The notes below the pieces were generated by a model. The model made no database searches. It was not told the DNA's origin and worked only from the letters and a program-made list of their open reading frames with translations. Of a DNA stretch of 64,000 bases, positions 46,639 to 55,388 are shown piece by piece (position 1 is the first letter of the stretch; every line of letters starts with the position of its first letter). The translations under genes and the position numbers were made by a program. Source of the DNA: Erwinia sp. 198 (GTDB lineage: Bacteria; Pseudomonadota; Gammaproteobacteria; Enterobacterales; Enterobacteriaceae); assembly GCF_003937915.1 (NCBI RefSeq), contig NZ_RHUM01000009.1:62001-126000 (forward strand), written 5' to 3'.

Positions 46639-47586
46639 TCAGTTAACGGTGCGCCAGGCGCCAATAGCCGGATCGGCCAGATCTGCATGCAGGTCGTTCA
46701 CCAGCAGCACATTTATTTTCACTTGCGGATTGGTTAACGCGCCCCACGTTTTGCGCAGCGCCTCAACGCGGTTTTTCAGCAGTGCGGCATCGTTAGCCTG
46801 GCTTTTGCTCATTTTCACCAGCAGCGCGCCTTCAAAAGACCAGACGTGCAGCTGCGGATTAAACGTCAGCAGCAGCCAACTGTCCGGCACCCCCTTTTTG
46901 GCCACGACCAGGCGCTGGTTATTCGCGGCGACGATAGTCAGCTCGCCCGGCGACGGATGCACGTTGCGTAAAGGAAAGCCCTGATAAAACTGTACGGGGA
47001 TCGCCTGGGTCTTGCCGTTGCTGGCCAGCGTCAGCTCGCTTTTGCCTTCCAGCCAGCCTTCCGTGGAGCAGCTCAGATGACGGGCATCCGGGATAAACAG
47101 CGACTGGCCTCGTTCGTCCCACCAGGTGCGGAAGTGGCAGCCGCCCGGCAGATCGAAATGCTGCAGCGGCGCGCTGTTGGCAGGCTGCGATAAATCGAGC
47201 GGTTCCGCGTTGCTGGCGGTGGCCGCAGCGGTACCGTCGGCGATAACGATCGGCCGCCAGTTTTGCATTTTTGCAGCGGTGCCGGAAGCGAGCACCGAGC
47301 CTGCCTCGTTGGTCATCTGCCACGGCAGCTCGCTCAGCTTGCCGCATTGATTATTCAGCAGCTTGCCTACGCGCGGCAAAAAAGTGTTGAGCACGTTCGA
47401 CTCTTTGCTTTTGCCAGAGACGATGCGCAGAGGAATATTCTGCTGACACCAGTCCTTCGGCGCATTACTTTCCACGTTATCGATAAAGACTTCCAGCGCC
47501 AGGCTGGGAGAATAGACCACGCGGTAGTCTTCCGCCTGAGCGGTAGTTGCAAACAACAGTGTGACGGCCGGCAACCAGAATTTCAT
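46639..47586 (-). CDS. Secreted periplasmic protein of the T6SS kinase locus, function unknown
   Basis: A 315-residue precursor with a clear signal peptide ('MKFWLPAVTLLFATTAQAEDY', cleavage after A-Q-A) and no lipobox or membrane anchor. The mature protein has at least four cysteines ('DWCQQN', 'NNQCGKL', 'GGCHFRTWW', 'HLSCSTEGW') that could form disulfides. I do not recognise a domain. It lies between the phosphatase and the kinase genes. In Serratia marcescens a periplasmic protein, RtkS, encoded near PpkA is needed to activate the kinase, so a sensor or ligand role for the kinase's periplasmic domain is a reasonable hypothesis, not a homology claim. Confidence 0.6.
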   Translation of the reverse strand: MKFWLPAVTLLFATTAQAEDYRVVYSPSLALEVFIDNVESNAPKDWCQQNIPLRIVSGKSKESNVLNTFLPRVGKLLNNQCGKLSELPWQMTNEAGSVLASGTAAKMQNWRPIVIADGTAAATASNAEPLDLSQPANSAPLQHFDLPGGCHFRTWWDERGQSLFIPDARHLSCSTEGWLEGKSELTLASNGKTQAIPVQFYQGFPLRNVHPSPGELTIVAANNQRLVVAKKGVPDSWLLLTFNPQLHVWSFEGALLVKMSKSQANDAALLKNRVEALRKTWGALTNPQVKINVLLVNDLHADLADPAIGAWRTVN

Positions 47587-47598
47587 AGCGTTCCTTGG

Positions 47599-48372
47599 TT
47601 AATCACGCGACGGAAGAAAGCGAGCGGAATCCGCCATCGATTGTAACAGGGTGGTATCCTGCGGCGAGCCAACCCAGACAGCTACCGCGCTTAAATTATC
47701 TTTTTTCTCGCTGCGATTGATCGCTTTATGCATCAGCGCCAGCCATTCCTGGGGCGAGCTGACCATGCGCAAAGCCTGCTCCATCTCGCCGGGCTGCAAA
47801 TTGCACCAGAAACCGTCGGTGCAGACCAGAAAGACGTCGCCATCCTCCAGCGGCATCACTTCACTGTAGCTGACGGGCTGCGTCCCTTCTGCACCAAGAG
47901 CATTATAAAGTAAGTTACTGTTAATGCCGGTATTATCCACACCAGCATCCTTTAGCTGCTGGGCCAGGCTATGGTCGCGCGTCACAGAGTGGATAAACCC
48001 GCGGCGAAAGTGGTAAACCCGGCTGTCGCCCGCGTGCGCCCACCAGGCCAGCTGCCGATCGCGGTCAATAAACAGGGCCGCCAGCGTGGTGCTCATCCGC
48101 TCAAAATTCAGATTTTTCCTCTGCGCCAGGCGGATCGCTTCCTCCGCATCCTCCACCCACGCTTTGCTGTCGCAGGCGGTAAAAGGACGATCGTCAGCGT
48201 GCGTCAGCAATACGTCGCGGGCGATGCGGGCAGCCTGTTCGCCGCCAGCCGTGCCGGCAACGCCGTCGCAGACCAGAAAACACGCTGAGTGTTCGCCTAC
48301 GCGCGCGCCGGTTTCATCCTGATTACTCTCACGCGCGCCCGTTTGCGACGTGGAGGCATGGTTTATTTTCAT
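47599..48372 (-). CDS. PP2C-type Ser/Thr protein phosphatase (PppA-like)
   Basis: Metal-dependent phosphatase of 257 residues, expected to remove the activating phosphate from the FHA protein. PPM/PP2C motifs are complete: 'GARESNQDETGA' (motif I), 'FLVCDGVAGTAGGEQAA' (motif II Asp-Gly), 'LAWWAHAGDSRVYHFR', 'VTRDHSLAQQL', 'VFLVCTDGFWCNL' and 'KDNLSAVAVWVG', with the metal-binding Asp residues in place. It overlaps the end of tagH by 4 bp, so it is co-translated with its probable substrate. Confidence 0.9.
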   Translation of the reverse strand: MKINHASTSQTGARESNQDETGARVGEHSACFLVCDGVAGTAGGEQAARIARDVLLTHADDRPFTACDSKAWVEDAEEAIRLAQRKNLNFERMSTTLAALFIDRDRQLAWWAHAGDSRVYHFRRGFIHSVTRDHSLAQQLKDAGVDNTGINSNLLYNALGAEGTQPVSYSEVMPLEDGDVFLVCTDGFWCNLQPGEMEQALRMVSSPQEWLALMHKAINRSEKKDNLSAVAVWVGSPQDTTLLQSMADSARFLPSRD

Positions 48373-49526
48373 TCTTGTTCCGGTCTGATTTGCGAATCTT
48401 TGTACTGATTCACTTCCATATCATAGGCCTGCAGGAAAGCGTCACCAAAAAGGGTATGAAAATCATCCTCAATTTCGCCAGAGGTATTTTGATAGTGACG
48501 CAAAAAATAGTCCCACAGGGCGGCTTTTTTTATGGCGCTGAGGCCAATGCGCGGCAGATTGCCGTCGCGGCGGGCGTGCTCCTCCAGCCGCAGCGGATTA
48601 AACGACTGCAGCATGGCGGCGATAATCGCCCGGATCCCGGCAATCATGCCCAGCTGATGCGCCTGCAAATCGACCAGCGCATCGCGTACTGCCTGTTCAG
48701 GCGGCATAAAACCCGGCATCTGGCTTTGGTAGATCTGCATCAGCACCGTTTTGCCCGACGGCAGGATCTTGAACGGGTTATTAGCCTCGTTCAGGATCAT
48801 GGTCATTTCCGCCTTTACGCCGCGCTTAAGGATCGAGCGCGAAGAGAGCAGGGCGACGGTGCCTTGCGAAAACAGGCTCAGCATTCTGCCCGTAGTACGC
48901 ATCTGCTCTTCGGTAAAAAGGGGTTTTCCCGGCCCGCTTTCCAGCCCCATTCCTTCCATCAGCGCGGCCAGCAGGCGCTGCTCGTTGCTTGCGCCAGCGG
49001 CGCGTTCGGCCTGAGCAGGCTCGTGAGCGACAGGATCGATACCCAAACGGGCGTCGCCGGGACGGTGCTGCTGCCGCACGGGCGAGGGTTCACGCTCCAC
49101 GGGAGCGACAATCGGCACCTGTTCGTTCAGGATCCCCAGGGGATCTTCCGGCAACGCCCGATCTTCGGTAAACAGCGTCAGCGGGTCAACGTCGCTGAAT
49201 GGCTTTTCTTCAACGCGGGTAGGATCGCTCACCGCAATCTGATAGTCACCGATCCCCAACAGATCGCCATGCTGCAGCAGGATCTGCTTACCGCGCGCCA
49301 GCGGTACATGGTTATGTAAAATTGCAATCACGCTGCCGTGATTGGTCAGCCTGCACTCGCCGTTGCCGGCAACGTGCACCACGGCCTGAAGGCGTGAAAT
49401 CGCGCGTTCGTTGTCTGGCAAAACCAAATCGTTATCTACGCTTCGGCCTATTGTGCCGCCGGGCGGAGCAAAATCACAGACGTTAACGGGCGCCTCGGTT
49501 TTGCTCTCAACAAGGGTAAATCGCAT
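48369..49526 (-). CDS. tagH: T6SS-associated FHA-domain protein TagH (Fha)
   Basis: Phosphothreonine-binding scaffold for post-translational activation of T6SS. The 385-residue protein has an N-terminal FHA domain (about residues 1-100, 'GGTIGRSVDNDLVLPDNERAISRLQAVVHV' with the Gly-Arg and Ser/His positions of the family), a variable linker of about 90 residues, and a C-terminal helical domain ('EMTMILNEANNPFKILPSGKTVLMQIY', 'AVRDALVDLQAHQLGMIAGIRAIIAAML') characteristic of T6SS FHA proteins. It is followed immediately by the phosphatase gene and preceded by tagF. Confidence 0.9.
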   Translation of the reverse strand: MRFTLVESKTEAPVNVCDFAPPGGTIGRSVDNDLVLPDNERAISRLQAVVHVAGNGECRLTNHGSVIAILHNHVPLARGKQILLQHGDLLGIGDYQIAVSDPTRVEEKPFSDVDPLTLFTEDRALPEDPLGILNEQVPIVAPVEREPSPVRQQHRPGDARLGIDPVAHEPAQAERAAGASNEQRLLAALMEGMGLESGPGKPLFTEEQMRTTGRMLSLFSQGTVALLSSRSILKRGVKAEMTMILNEANNPFKILPSGKTVLMQIYQSQMPGFMPPEQAVRDALVDLQAHQLGMIAGIRAIIAAMLQSFNPLRLEEHARRDGNLPRIGLSAIKKAALWDYFLRHYQNTSGEIEDDFHTLFGDAFLQAYDMEVNQYKDSQIRPEQE

Positions 49527-49560
49527 GCGCTTTTCCTGAAACCTGGGTCATTCGGTCACC

Positions 49561-50259
49561 CTATTCAAACATCGGTGGATAGAGTCCATGACGACCCGGC
49601 TGCGCTACGGCGGCCGGGTCAAAAAGTTGTGTAAAGAGCCGGGCGGTGAGATTACCGCTGTGTTTATGGCTGGCTAACGGATAGCCGTCGCTTTGGTTAG
49701 TCCACCAGTAACTGGTATAGCGCATAGGATCAAAACGGTTGGCTACCTCATGCCAGGCCAGCGTGCAGGGAAGATCCTGATAGCCGATTACGTCCATAAT
49801 ATCGGAGCGGCTGGTATCGGGCAGCGACAGCGGCGGCAGGTTCAACAACGCCTGCTCAAGCTGGGTCGGCGTACAGGTGTGCGAAACCGCGCGATGAAGC
49901 GCTTCGCCCAGCGCCCGAAACCAGTCGCCGGAAACGGCAAGCTGCGCCGGATGCCAGTGGCTAACCGGCACGCTCTGTAGGGCCAGCAGGGGCCAGCTGC
50001 GGCCAACGCGATCGCGCGAAGGCAGCAGGCAGCCAATCTGTACCCGCTGTACGCCAAGCGTGGCGGGTAGAGCAAAATTCCAGACGGGCGCGCGGCTAAA
50101 GAGTTCGCCTACGGCTTCGCCATGCTGATACCAGTGCGACAGGCCGAGCTGGAACCAGTTTGACCAGCTGGCAACAATGGGTTCAGGCAGACGACGCTGT
50201 AAAAAATCGCCGGTGCCCGGCAGCTTGCCGTACCAACCCAGCTTGCTTTTTTCCGTCAT
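49561..50259 (-). CDS. tagF: T6SS-associated protein TagF
   Basis: A 232-residue cytoplasmic protein with the TagF/ImpM N-terminal signature 'GWYGKLPGTGDFLQRRLPEPIVASWSNWFQLGL', followed by 'SRAPVWNFALPATLG' and 'WPLLALQSVPVSHW'. TagF is a post-translational repressor of T6SS acting through the FHA protein in Pseudomonas and Agrobacterium. Some species fuse it to PppA; here the two are separate. It lies 17 bp downstream of tssM. Confidence 0.9.
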   Translation of the reverse strand: MTEKSKLGWYGKLPGTGDFLQRRLPEPIVASWSNWFQLGLSHWYQHGEAVGELFSRAPVWNFALPATLGVQRVQIGCLLPSRDRVGRSWPLLALQSVPVSHWHPAQLAVSGDWFRALGEALHRAVSHTCTPTQLEQALLNLPPLSLPDTSRSDIMDVIGYQDLPCTLAWHEVANRFDPMRYTSYWWTNQSDGYPLASHKHSGNLTARLFTQLFDPAAVAQPGRHGLYPPMFE

Positions 50260-50276
50260 GGTTATCCCCTTTCCCG

Positions 50277-52382
50277 CTAAGGGTTCGTGGCCTGAACCGA
50301 CGAACCAGAGGTTGCCGCGGTGCCGGCATCCTGCTTGCCCGCGCTATCAATACCCACGGCCAGCTTGCGCATAATCAGCGCGTTGTCTCTGACAAACGGC
50401 GAGGTCTGGATCTGGCGATCCAACAGCTGGCTTAAATGCCAGTCCAGCTGCTGAAGCTGCCGGGTCGTTACGCTGGCGGGTAGCGTTCGCTGCAAATTCT
50501 GCATCACCCAGCCGCGTAAGAACTCGCCGTCGTAGCTGCGCGGCTGATAAAGCATCTGATAAGCGCGCAGGGCGTTGCGGCTGAAATCGCTGTCGTCGCC
50601 CTTATCATTACGCAGCGCCTCGGTAATATTCTGCGCCACTCGCGGCAGCAACAGCGTTTTTAGCGCATTTTGATAAAAGCCCAGCGCGGCCGTGCCGATC
50701 TGATCGCCACGGTAAAGACCCGCCCGCATACTCAATGGCGGGTCGTCCAGCGAGAAGCTGTCGCTTTGCGGCAGGGCAACCAGGCTATTTAAGAAGGGTA
50801 GCAGATCCAGGATATCGCCGTTGTTATTGTTCACCAGCCGCTGCGCCTGTTTATCAACCGGCTCAAGACGGGCCTCCACCTGCTGCAAATAGCGCTGATT
50901 TTTATAATAACTGGTGGTCCAGAACAGCGTAGCGATCAGCAGCGCCAGCGCCAGCGAGGCATAGCTGGCCCAATGCAGCAGACGATTACGGTGTTCCCAG
51001 GTGCGATCGCTGCCGGCAAGGCTGTTCTCCTGGAAAATCAGATCCCTGAGCAGGGAATGGATAAAATAGCTTTGTCCTTTATTAGCCGGGATCGGCGCGT
51101 TGCGGTGCACCGTATCCCAGCTGGCGATGGAGTGGCTGGTGGCCTGCGGCAGCTGTAGCTTGCGCGTCAGCTCGCCCATAATGCGGTCGAAAGGCAGACC
51201 CTCCTGCGTGCCGCTGGTGAAGAACAGGCCGCGCGGCGCCCAGGGCAGACCCTCTTTCTCCGGCGCAAAGACGATTTCCAGATACTCCGCCAGCAGGGGC
51301 CGCAGCGAGGCAAACTCTTGTGGAAACAAAAAGCAGTCCGCGCGCTGGGTCAAATCGCTCTCTTTTGCCATTTTTCCGGCCAGATCGGCCTGAAGCCGTG
51401 CCGTCAGCTCGCGGAACTGCCGGTCAAACTGGGTGCCAATGGTCGGTTCGCTGATGCGATCGGGCTCCCAAGGGAAGGTAAAGCCCCAGATCCCGTCGCG
51501 CTGACTTTTATCCAGCGAGCCGTTGTAGCTCATAAATCCTTTCAGCAGATCGGTTTTGGTTACCATGACATACACCGGAAAGTGAATACCGGTCTGCTGG
51601 TGCAGCTCCTTCATGCGGCTGCGCAGCGCGGTCGCCTGCACGTAGCGCGCGTCTGCCGAATCGCTAAGCAGATCCGCCACGCTGATGGTCATGATCACGC
51701 CGTTAATAGGCTGGCGGGCACGGTAGCGCTTCAGCAGCGAGATAAAGGTTTGCCATTCGCTGGCGTCTCTGGCTCGTTGACTCTCCTGTAGCGTATAGCG
51801 CCCGGCGGTATCCAGCAGCACGGCTTCTTCGGTAAACCACCAGTCGCAGTGGCGGGTGCCGCCTACGCCGCGCAGCGCGCTTCTGCCCAGCGTGTCGCCC
51901 AGCGGAAACTCCAGCCCGGAATTGAGCAGCGCCGTGGTCTTACCCGCGCCCGGCGCGCCGACGATGATGTACCAGGGCAGCTGATAGAGATACTGCGCGC
52001 TAAACCGTTGCAGCCAGCCGCGATGACGATTGCGTCCGGGAAAATGCTTTTTCTTGAGCAGGGTCGCCGCCTCGCTGAACAGCGCGCTGAGCAGCTCTTC
52101 CGCCGCCGCCTGCTCGGCATGGTCAACATTATATTTTTGCAGATTGTTCAGTAGCTTGCTGTTAAACCAGGCGCGATAGAGCTGGGGGATCAGCTGAAAA
52201 AGGATCCACAAAAAATAGCACAGGCCGATGGCTATCTGGCGGTTAACGCTGCTTTCCAGCCAGTGAATATCGTTCAGCGACAGCAACGGCCCGGTCATCC
52301 AGATAAGCGCGCAAAGTGCCGTAATGCCGAAAAAGCCCCACAGCAAGCGGCTGGTCAAAAGAGAAAAGAGGAGGGAAGGCAT
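50277..52382 (-). CDS. tssM: T6SS membrane-complex protein TssM (IcmF-like), unusually short
   Basis: Inner-membrane core of the T6SS trans-envelope complex. Residues 1-70 hold two membrane helices. The cytoplasmic NTPase-like domain has Walker A 'GAPGAGKTT' at 142-150, 'LLDTAGRYTLQ' near 193 and the G4-like 'VMVTKTDLLKGF'. A third helix lies near residues 468-490 ('ASLALALLIATLFWTTSYY'). The periplasmic part ends only about 210 residues later, giving 701 residues in all. Family members are usually 1100-1250 residues, with a long periplasmic region that binds TssJ; most of it is missing here. The stop at 50277 is followed within 17 bp by tagF, so this is a genuine short gene form rather than a window artefact. 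It overlaps tssL by 1 bp. Confidence 0.85.
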   Translation of the reverse strand: MPSLLFSLLTSRLLWGFFGITALCALIWMTGPLLSLNDIHWLESSVNRQIAIGLCYFLWILFQLIPQLYRAWFNSKLLNNLQKYNVDHAEQAAAEELLSALFSEAATLLKKKHFPGRNRHRGWLQRFSAQYLYQLPWYIIVGAPGAGKTTALLNSGLEFPLGDTLGRSALRGVGGTRHCDWWFTEEAVLLDTAGRYTLQESQRARDASEWQTFISLLKRYRARQPINGVIMTISVADLLSDSADARYVQATALRSRMKELHQQTGIHFPVYVMVTKTDLLKGFMSYNGSLDKSQRDGIWGFTFPWEPDRISEPTIGTQFDRQFRELTARLQADLAGKMAKESDLTQRADCFLFPQEFASLRPLLAEYLEIVFAPEKEGLPWAPRGLFFTSGTQEGLPFDRIMGELTRKLQLPQATSHSIASWDTVHRNAPIPANKGQSYFIHSLLRDLIFQENSLAGSDRTWEHRNRLLHWASYASLALALLIATLFWTTSYYKNQRYLQQVEARLEPVDKQAQRLVNNNNGDILDLLPFLNSLVALPQSDSFSLDDPPLSMRAGLYRGDQIGTAALGFYQNALKTLLLPRVAQNITEALRNDKGDDSDFSRNALRAYQMLYQPRSYDGEFLRGWVMQNLQRTLPASVTTRQLQQLDWHLSQLLDRQIQTSPFVRDNALIMRKLAVGIDSAGKQDAGTAATSGSSVQATNP

Positions 52383-53599
52383 CAGTATTTCTCCGCCTGA
52401 CTGGATTGGACTTCAGGTGCCGGTAACAGCACGATTTCTACCCGACGATTGCGCGCCCGGTTTTCGCTACTGTCGTTGGGCAGCAGCGGATTGCTGTCGC
52501 CACGGCCTTCGCTGCGGATAAGATGATTCGGCTCCAGCATCTGCTGACGCATCAGCGCGCTGACGGTGCGGGCCTGGGCAAGCGAATATTCATAGTTAGA
52601 GGCGTAGTGGGCGGAGTGCACGGGCTGATTATCGGTATAGACGCTGACCAGCACGGTACCTTTGATATTGTCCATTGCGGCCGAAACGCGCGTGATCAGC
52701 GCGCGGCCTTCAGGCAGCAGATCGCTGCCCGCCGGGCGGAAAAGCCTGTCAGAGGCGATAATAACCTTGCTGCCGTTAGTGCCATCGGCCACGTCGAGCT
52801 GCCGTGCCGCAATCAGGTCGTCCAGCCGTTGCCGCAGATCCAGCAGCGCCTGAGCGGAACTGCTACGGGCTATTTCGTTAGTCGGCAGCGGCGTTTCCCA
52901 AATGGCGCGCAGCAGCGGTTCAGCGGCATTGCCCAGCCGCCAGTTAAGCCCCGAGTAAATCAGACCGGCGAGAAAAGCGGCCAGCGCCACGCTGGCCCAA
53001 AGCGGAACCGGCGGACGCCACAGCGTATTTTGCCCGACGGGTTGCTGCGGCTGTGGCTGCATGGGCGGCGGCAGCGCGCCGCGCGTGTCGGCAATCAGCT
53101 GGGCCAGACGGGTGCGGATAGCGTCGCGCTGTAACCGGCCTTGCTCTACCGCACGGTAGCGGCCTTCATAGCCCAGCAGCAGGCAATAATGGATGGTTTC
53201 AAGCAGCCACAGGTGCTGCGCCGGGGTCTGCGAGATGCGGGACAGCAGCTGAAACACTTTTTCGCCGCCCCAGCTTTCATTATGAAACGTCACCAGCAGG
53301 CCGTTTCCCGACCAGACGCCGCGCGTGCCCCAGGGCGTCTGGGCTGCGGCCTCGTCCAGCGCGCTGCACAGGCAGTAGCGGGCGCCGATAATCATATCGA
53401 ACGGCAGGCTGGCCTGTTTACAGCGCGTCTCAAACTGGCGGATCTCATCCACCAGCTGTTGGCGCAGGCCAGCGGGATCGTCATGGGTTGCCGCCAGGCG
53501 GATCTGCACAATTGCGTTCAGCAAAGGCGCGGCGGCGGCGAGTAGCGGGTTTTCCTGGCTGACGGTGGCAGGCGCGTCAGCATGGTGTTCCGGGGTCAT
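52382..53599 (-). CDS. tssL: T6SS protein TssL (IcmH/DotU) with C-terminal OmpA-like domain
   Basis: Inner-membrane partner of TssM, 405 residues. Residues about 15-185 are the cytoplasmic DotU domain ('NPLLAAAAPLLNAIVQIR', 'ARYCLCSALDEAAAQTPWG', 'SWGGEKVFQLLSR', 'LLGYEGRYR'). A single helix follows near 212-235 ('WASVALAAFLAGLIYSGLNW'). The C-terminal OmpA/MotB-like domain ('LLPEGRALITRVSAAM', 'SVYTDNQP', 'LAQARTVSALM', 'IRSEGRGDSNPLLPNDSSENRARNRRVEIVLL') is predicted to bind peptidoglycan and anchor the membrane complex. The gene heads the tssL-tssM-tagF-tagH-pppA run. Confidence 0.93.
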   Translation of the reverse strand: MTPEHHADAPATVSQENPLLAAAAPLLNAIVQIRLAATHDDPAGLRQQLVDEIRQFETRCKQASLPFDMIIGARYCLCSALDEAAAQTPWGTRGVWSGNGLLVTFHNESWGGEKVFQLLSRISQTPAQHLWLLETIHYCLLLGYEGRYRAVEQGRLQRDAIRTRLAQLIADTRGALPPPMQPQPQQPVGQNTLWRPPVPLWASVALAAFLAGLIYSGLNWRLGNAAEPLLRAIWETPLPTNEIARSSSAQALLDLRQRLDDLIAARQLDVADGTNGSKVIIASDRLFRPAGSDLLPEGRALITRVSAAMDNIKGTVLVSVYTDNQPVHSAHYASNYEYSLAQARTVSALMRQQMLEPNHLIRSEGRGDSNPLLPNDSSENRARNRRVEIVLLPAPEVQSSQAEKY

Positions 53600-53677
53600 C
53601 AGGCTTTACTTTCTCATCCAGGTGGCGGGCAAGGCGCCTTTTGCTTTCTCTGAGTGGGCGATCCCTGCGGACCGCGC

Positions 53678-54166
53678 CTATTCCAGGATCCAGGTGGCCG
53701 TGTCGTTATTGCGACAGGCTTTGCTTTGTCCGCCGACGTCAACGCACACCTTTTTGGTTTTGCGCGGGCGTGGCCGATCGCTACGCAGCGTGGCGTCGTA
53801 AAGTTCGCTTTTCACGCCGGCTTTAAAGGGCACATAGCCGATCAGCTCCTGCTGGTCAGGCTCGGCGATAGCCAGCCAGTGGTTTTCCACTTCGCCCAGC
53901 ACGGTGAAAGGCTTGCCGTTTTCCAGGTAGCGGACAAGGCTGCCACCGAAATCAGGACGATTCATAACGGAAGCGTTATACAGCGCCCGATAGGTTTCAT
54001 TGACTGGCGTAAAGGATTGAGGAGCCTGAATCGCGTGACGATGCGTCAGGGTCACGCCGTCGACGCTGGAAGTGACCAGCGTATCGTCCGTGACGGCAGG
54101 AGCAGGAGCCTTACAGGCCGACAGGGCTAACGCTGCCAGCAAAGTTAACGCGATGCTTATTTTCAC
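53678..54166 (-). CDS. Lipoprotein of the T6SS-related cluster, SH3-like
   Basis: A 162-residue precursor with a lipoprotein signal 'MKISIALTLLAALALSACKAP' (lipobox L-S-A-C, Cys18). The mature region includes a possible SH3-like beta stretch ('NGKPFTVLGEVENHWLAIAEPDQQELIGYVPFKAGVKSELY') and a C-terminal 'KKVCVDVGGQSKACRNND' pair of cysteines. It does not look like TssJ, the T6SS lipoprotein that binds the TssM periplasmic domain. It is the first gene of the minus-strand run, 78 bp before tssL. A cell-wall-related role is only a guess. Confidence 0.65.
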   Translation of the reverse strand: MKISIALTLLAALALSACKAPAPAVTDDTLVTSSVDGVTLTHRHAIQAPQSFTPVNETYRALYNASVMNRPDFGGSLVRYLENGKPFTVLGEVENHWLAIAEPDQQELIGYVPFKAGVKSELYDATLRSDRPRPRKTKKVCVDVGGQSKACRNNDTATWILE

Positions 54167-54674
54167 ATTGATCCTCGTGAATATCGTCAGTGGTTACGGC
54201 TACAATCCACTCTTCACGGACGGCAGGGCCGCCCCGTGAAAATCATTCTGTTTTACAGAAAGATAAATTTGTATTTAGTCTACATGACGCTTTTGAGAAT
54301 GGGAACAATTGCGAACGGGGACGTAACATGTTATTGACAGCCGCCCGGCGATATTGACCCGTTTAGCGGAATAAAGTGCCGAATATTGCCCGCCTCTCTT
54401 TTTCAGATGTAGAAGGAGAGGGGAGCCGAATGCGCGTTAGCGACGCCTCTGTTCCTTTCCCATCTCGCTAAATCTCTCCTGCCCGGTCAGGGCGTTAAAG
54501 GCTGCCGATCCGCAGATTATAAGTGACACCGTCACTTTTTATCCTGTCGGCACAGCGGTGGCTGACCGTGCCGGCAGGGCTGGCGCATAAACTAACCACA
54601 CCGGGGTTGCCGGCGCGTGATGGCTATCCTGACGGAATAAAGCGTACCGGGGCGTAGGCGCGCGACGTTGCTGG
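54167..54674. other. 508-bp gap upstream of the T6SS-related run
   Basis: No gene is seen. The promoter of the lipoprotein-tssL run should lie at its left end (54170-54350, AT-rich). A small hairpin AAGTGAC-ACC-GTCACTT at 54521-54537 followed by TTT could end a plus-strand transcript. No sigma-54 or other specific motif was recognised. Confidence 0.45.
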
Positions 54675-55220
54675 TCAACCGTTGCCGAAACGTCCAATCA
54701 GGCCAGCGGCCCCCAGCGTATGGCCCTTCAGCCGGTCAAACAGCGCCTCGCGCGTTAAACCCTGCTCCAGTCCGTTTGCCGGTAAATCGGTGGCGATTAG
54801 GGTGAAGTTATAGTGATGCTCGCCGCTGCCTACCGGCGGGCACGGGCCGTGATAGCGCAGGGTGCCCGGCGAATTTTTCCCGCCCGTGTAGCCTTTGCCG
54901 CGGGTCAGCTCGCCCTGAGCAAAGCTGGTGCGCTGAAAAGGAATGTTGTAGGCCACCAGATGATCGACGCCCAGCCCCTTAGCGCCTACAGGATCGGTCA
55001 CCACCAGCGCAAAGCTTTTGGTGCCTTCAGGCGGGTTATTCCAGCTCAGCGCTGGCGAAATGTTCTCTCCCGTACAGCTGGCGTTGCCTTTGGCGGCGCC
55101 GGCGAATTTTTTTGCCATCAGCGCGTTATCATTAAAGTCGGGGGAACTGAGCGTAAAAACCGGGGCGGCAGACGCGGACGCGGCCGTCAGCAGCAGCGCT
55201 GCGAGCAGACTTTTTTTCAT
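54675..55220 (-). CDS. Periplasmic PEBP-family protein (YbhB/YbcL type)
   Basis: Phosphatidylethanolamine-binding-protein fold, 181 residues. The signal peptide is 'MKKSLLAALLLTAASASAAPVF' with cleavage after A-S-A. The mature protein has the PEBP blocks 'NISPALSWNNPPEGTKSFALVVTDPVG', 'DHLVAYNIP' and 'YHGPCPPVGSGEHHYNFTLIATD', closely matching the ligand-pocket Asp, His and 'GP-PP' positions of E. coli YbhB and YbcL. YbcL-type members are periplasmic. The bacterial function is unclear. It lies alone, divergent from ychO. Confidence 0.9.
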   Translation of the reverse strand: MKKSLLAALLLTAASASAAPVFTLSSPDFNDNALMAKKFAGAAKGNASCTGENISPALSWNNPPEGTKSFALVVTDPVGAKGLGVDHLVAYNIPFQRTSFAQGELTRGKGYTGGKNSPGTLRYHGPCPPVGSGEHHYNFTLIATDLPANGLEQGLTREALFDRLKGHTLGAAGLIGRFGNG

Positions 55221-55388
55221 CAGAGGTTTCCGGGTTAAGAGGCCAGCGCAAAGTCTGGTTGATAAATCGCCGCTCTGCCAGCAGGCATGGCGGGTGCCGC
55301 TGACAAAATAAAAGTGTTAAGCTATTTTTTTGTGATCTACATCCAGGTTTCTTATTCAGAAAAAGGCTTTACGACCGCTGATAACGTG

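Noticed and set aside
53678-54166. The lipoprotein as TssJ
   Set aside because: It has a lipobox and is near tssL/tssM, but the mature sequence lacks the TssJ beta-sandwich pattern and looks SH3-like with C-terminal cysteines.
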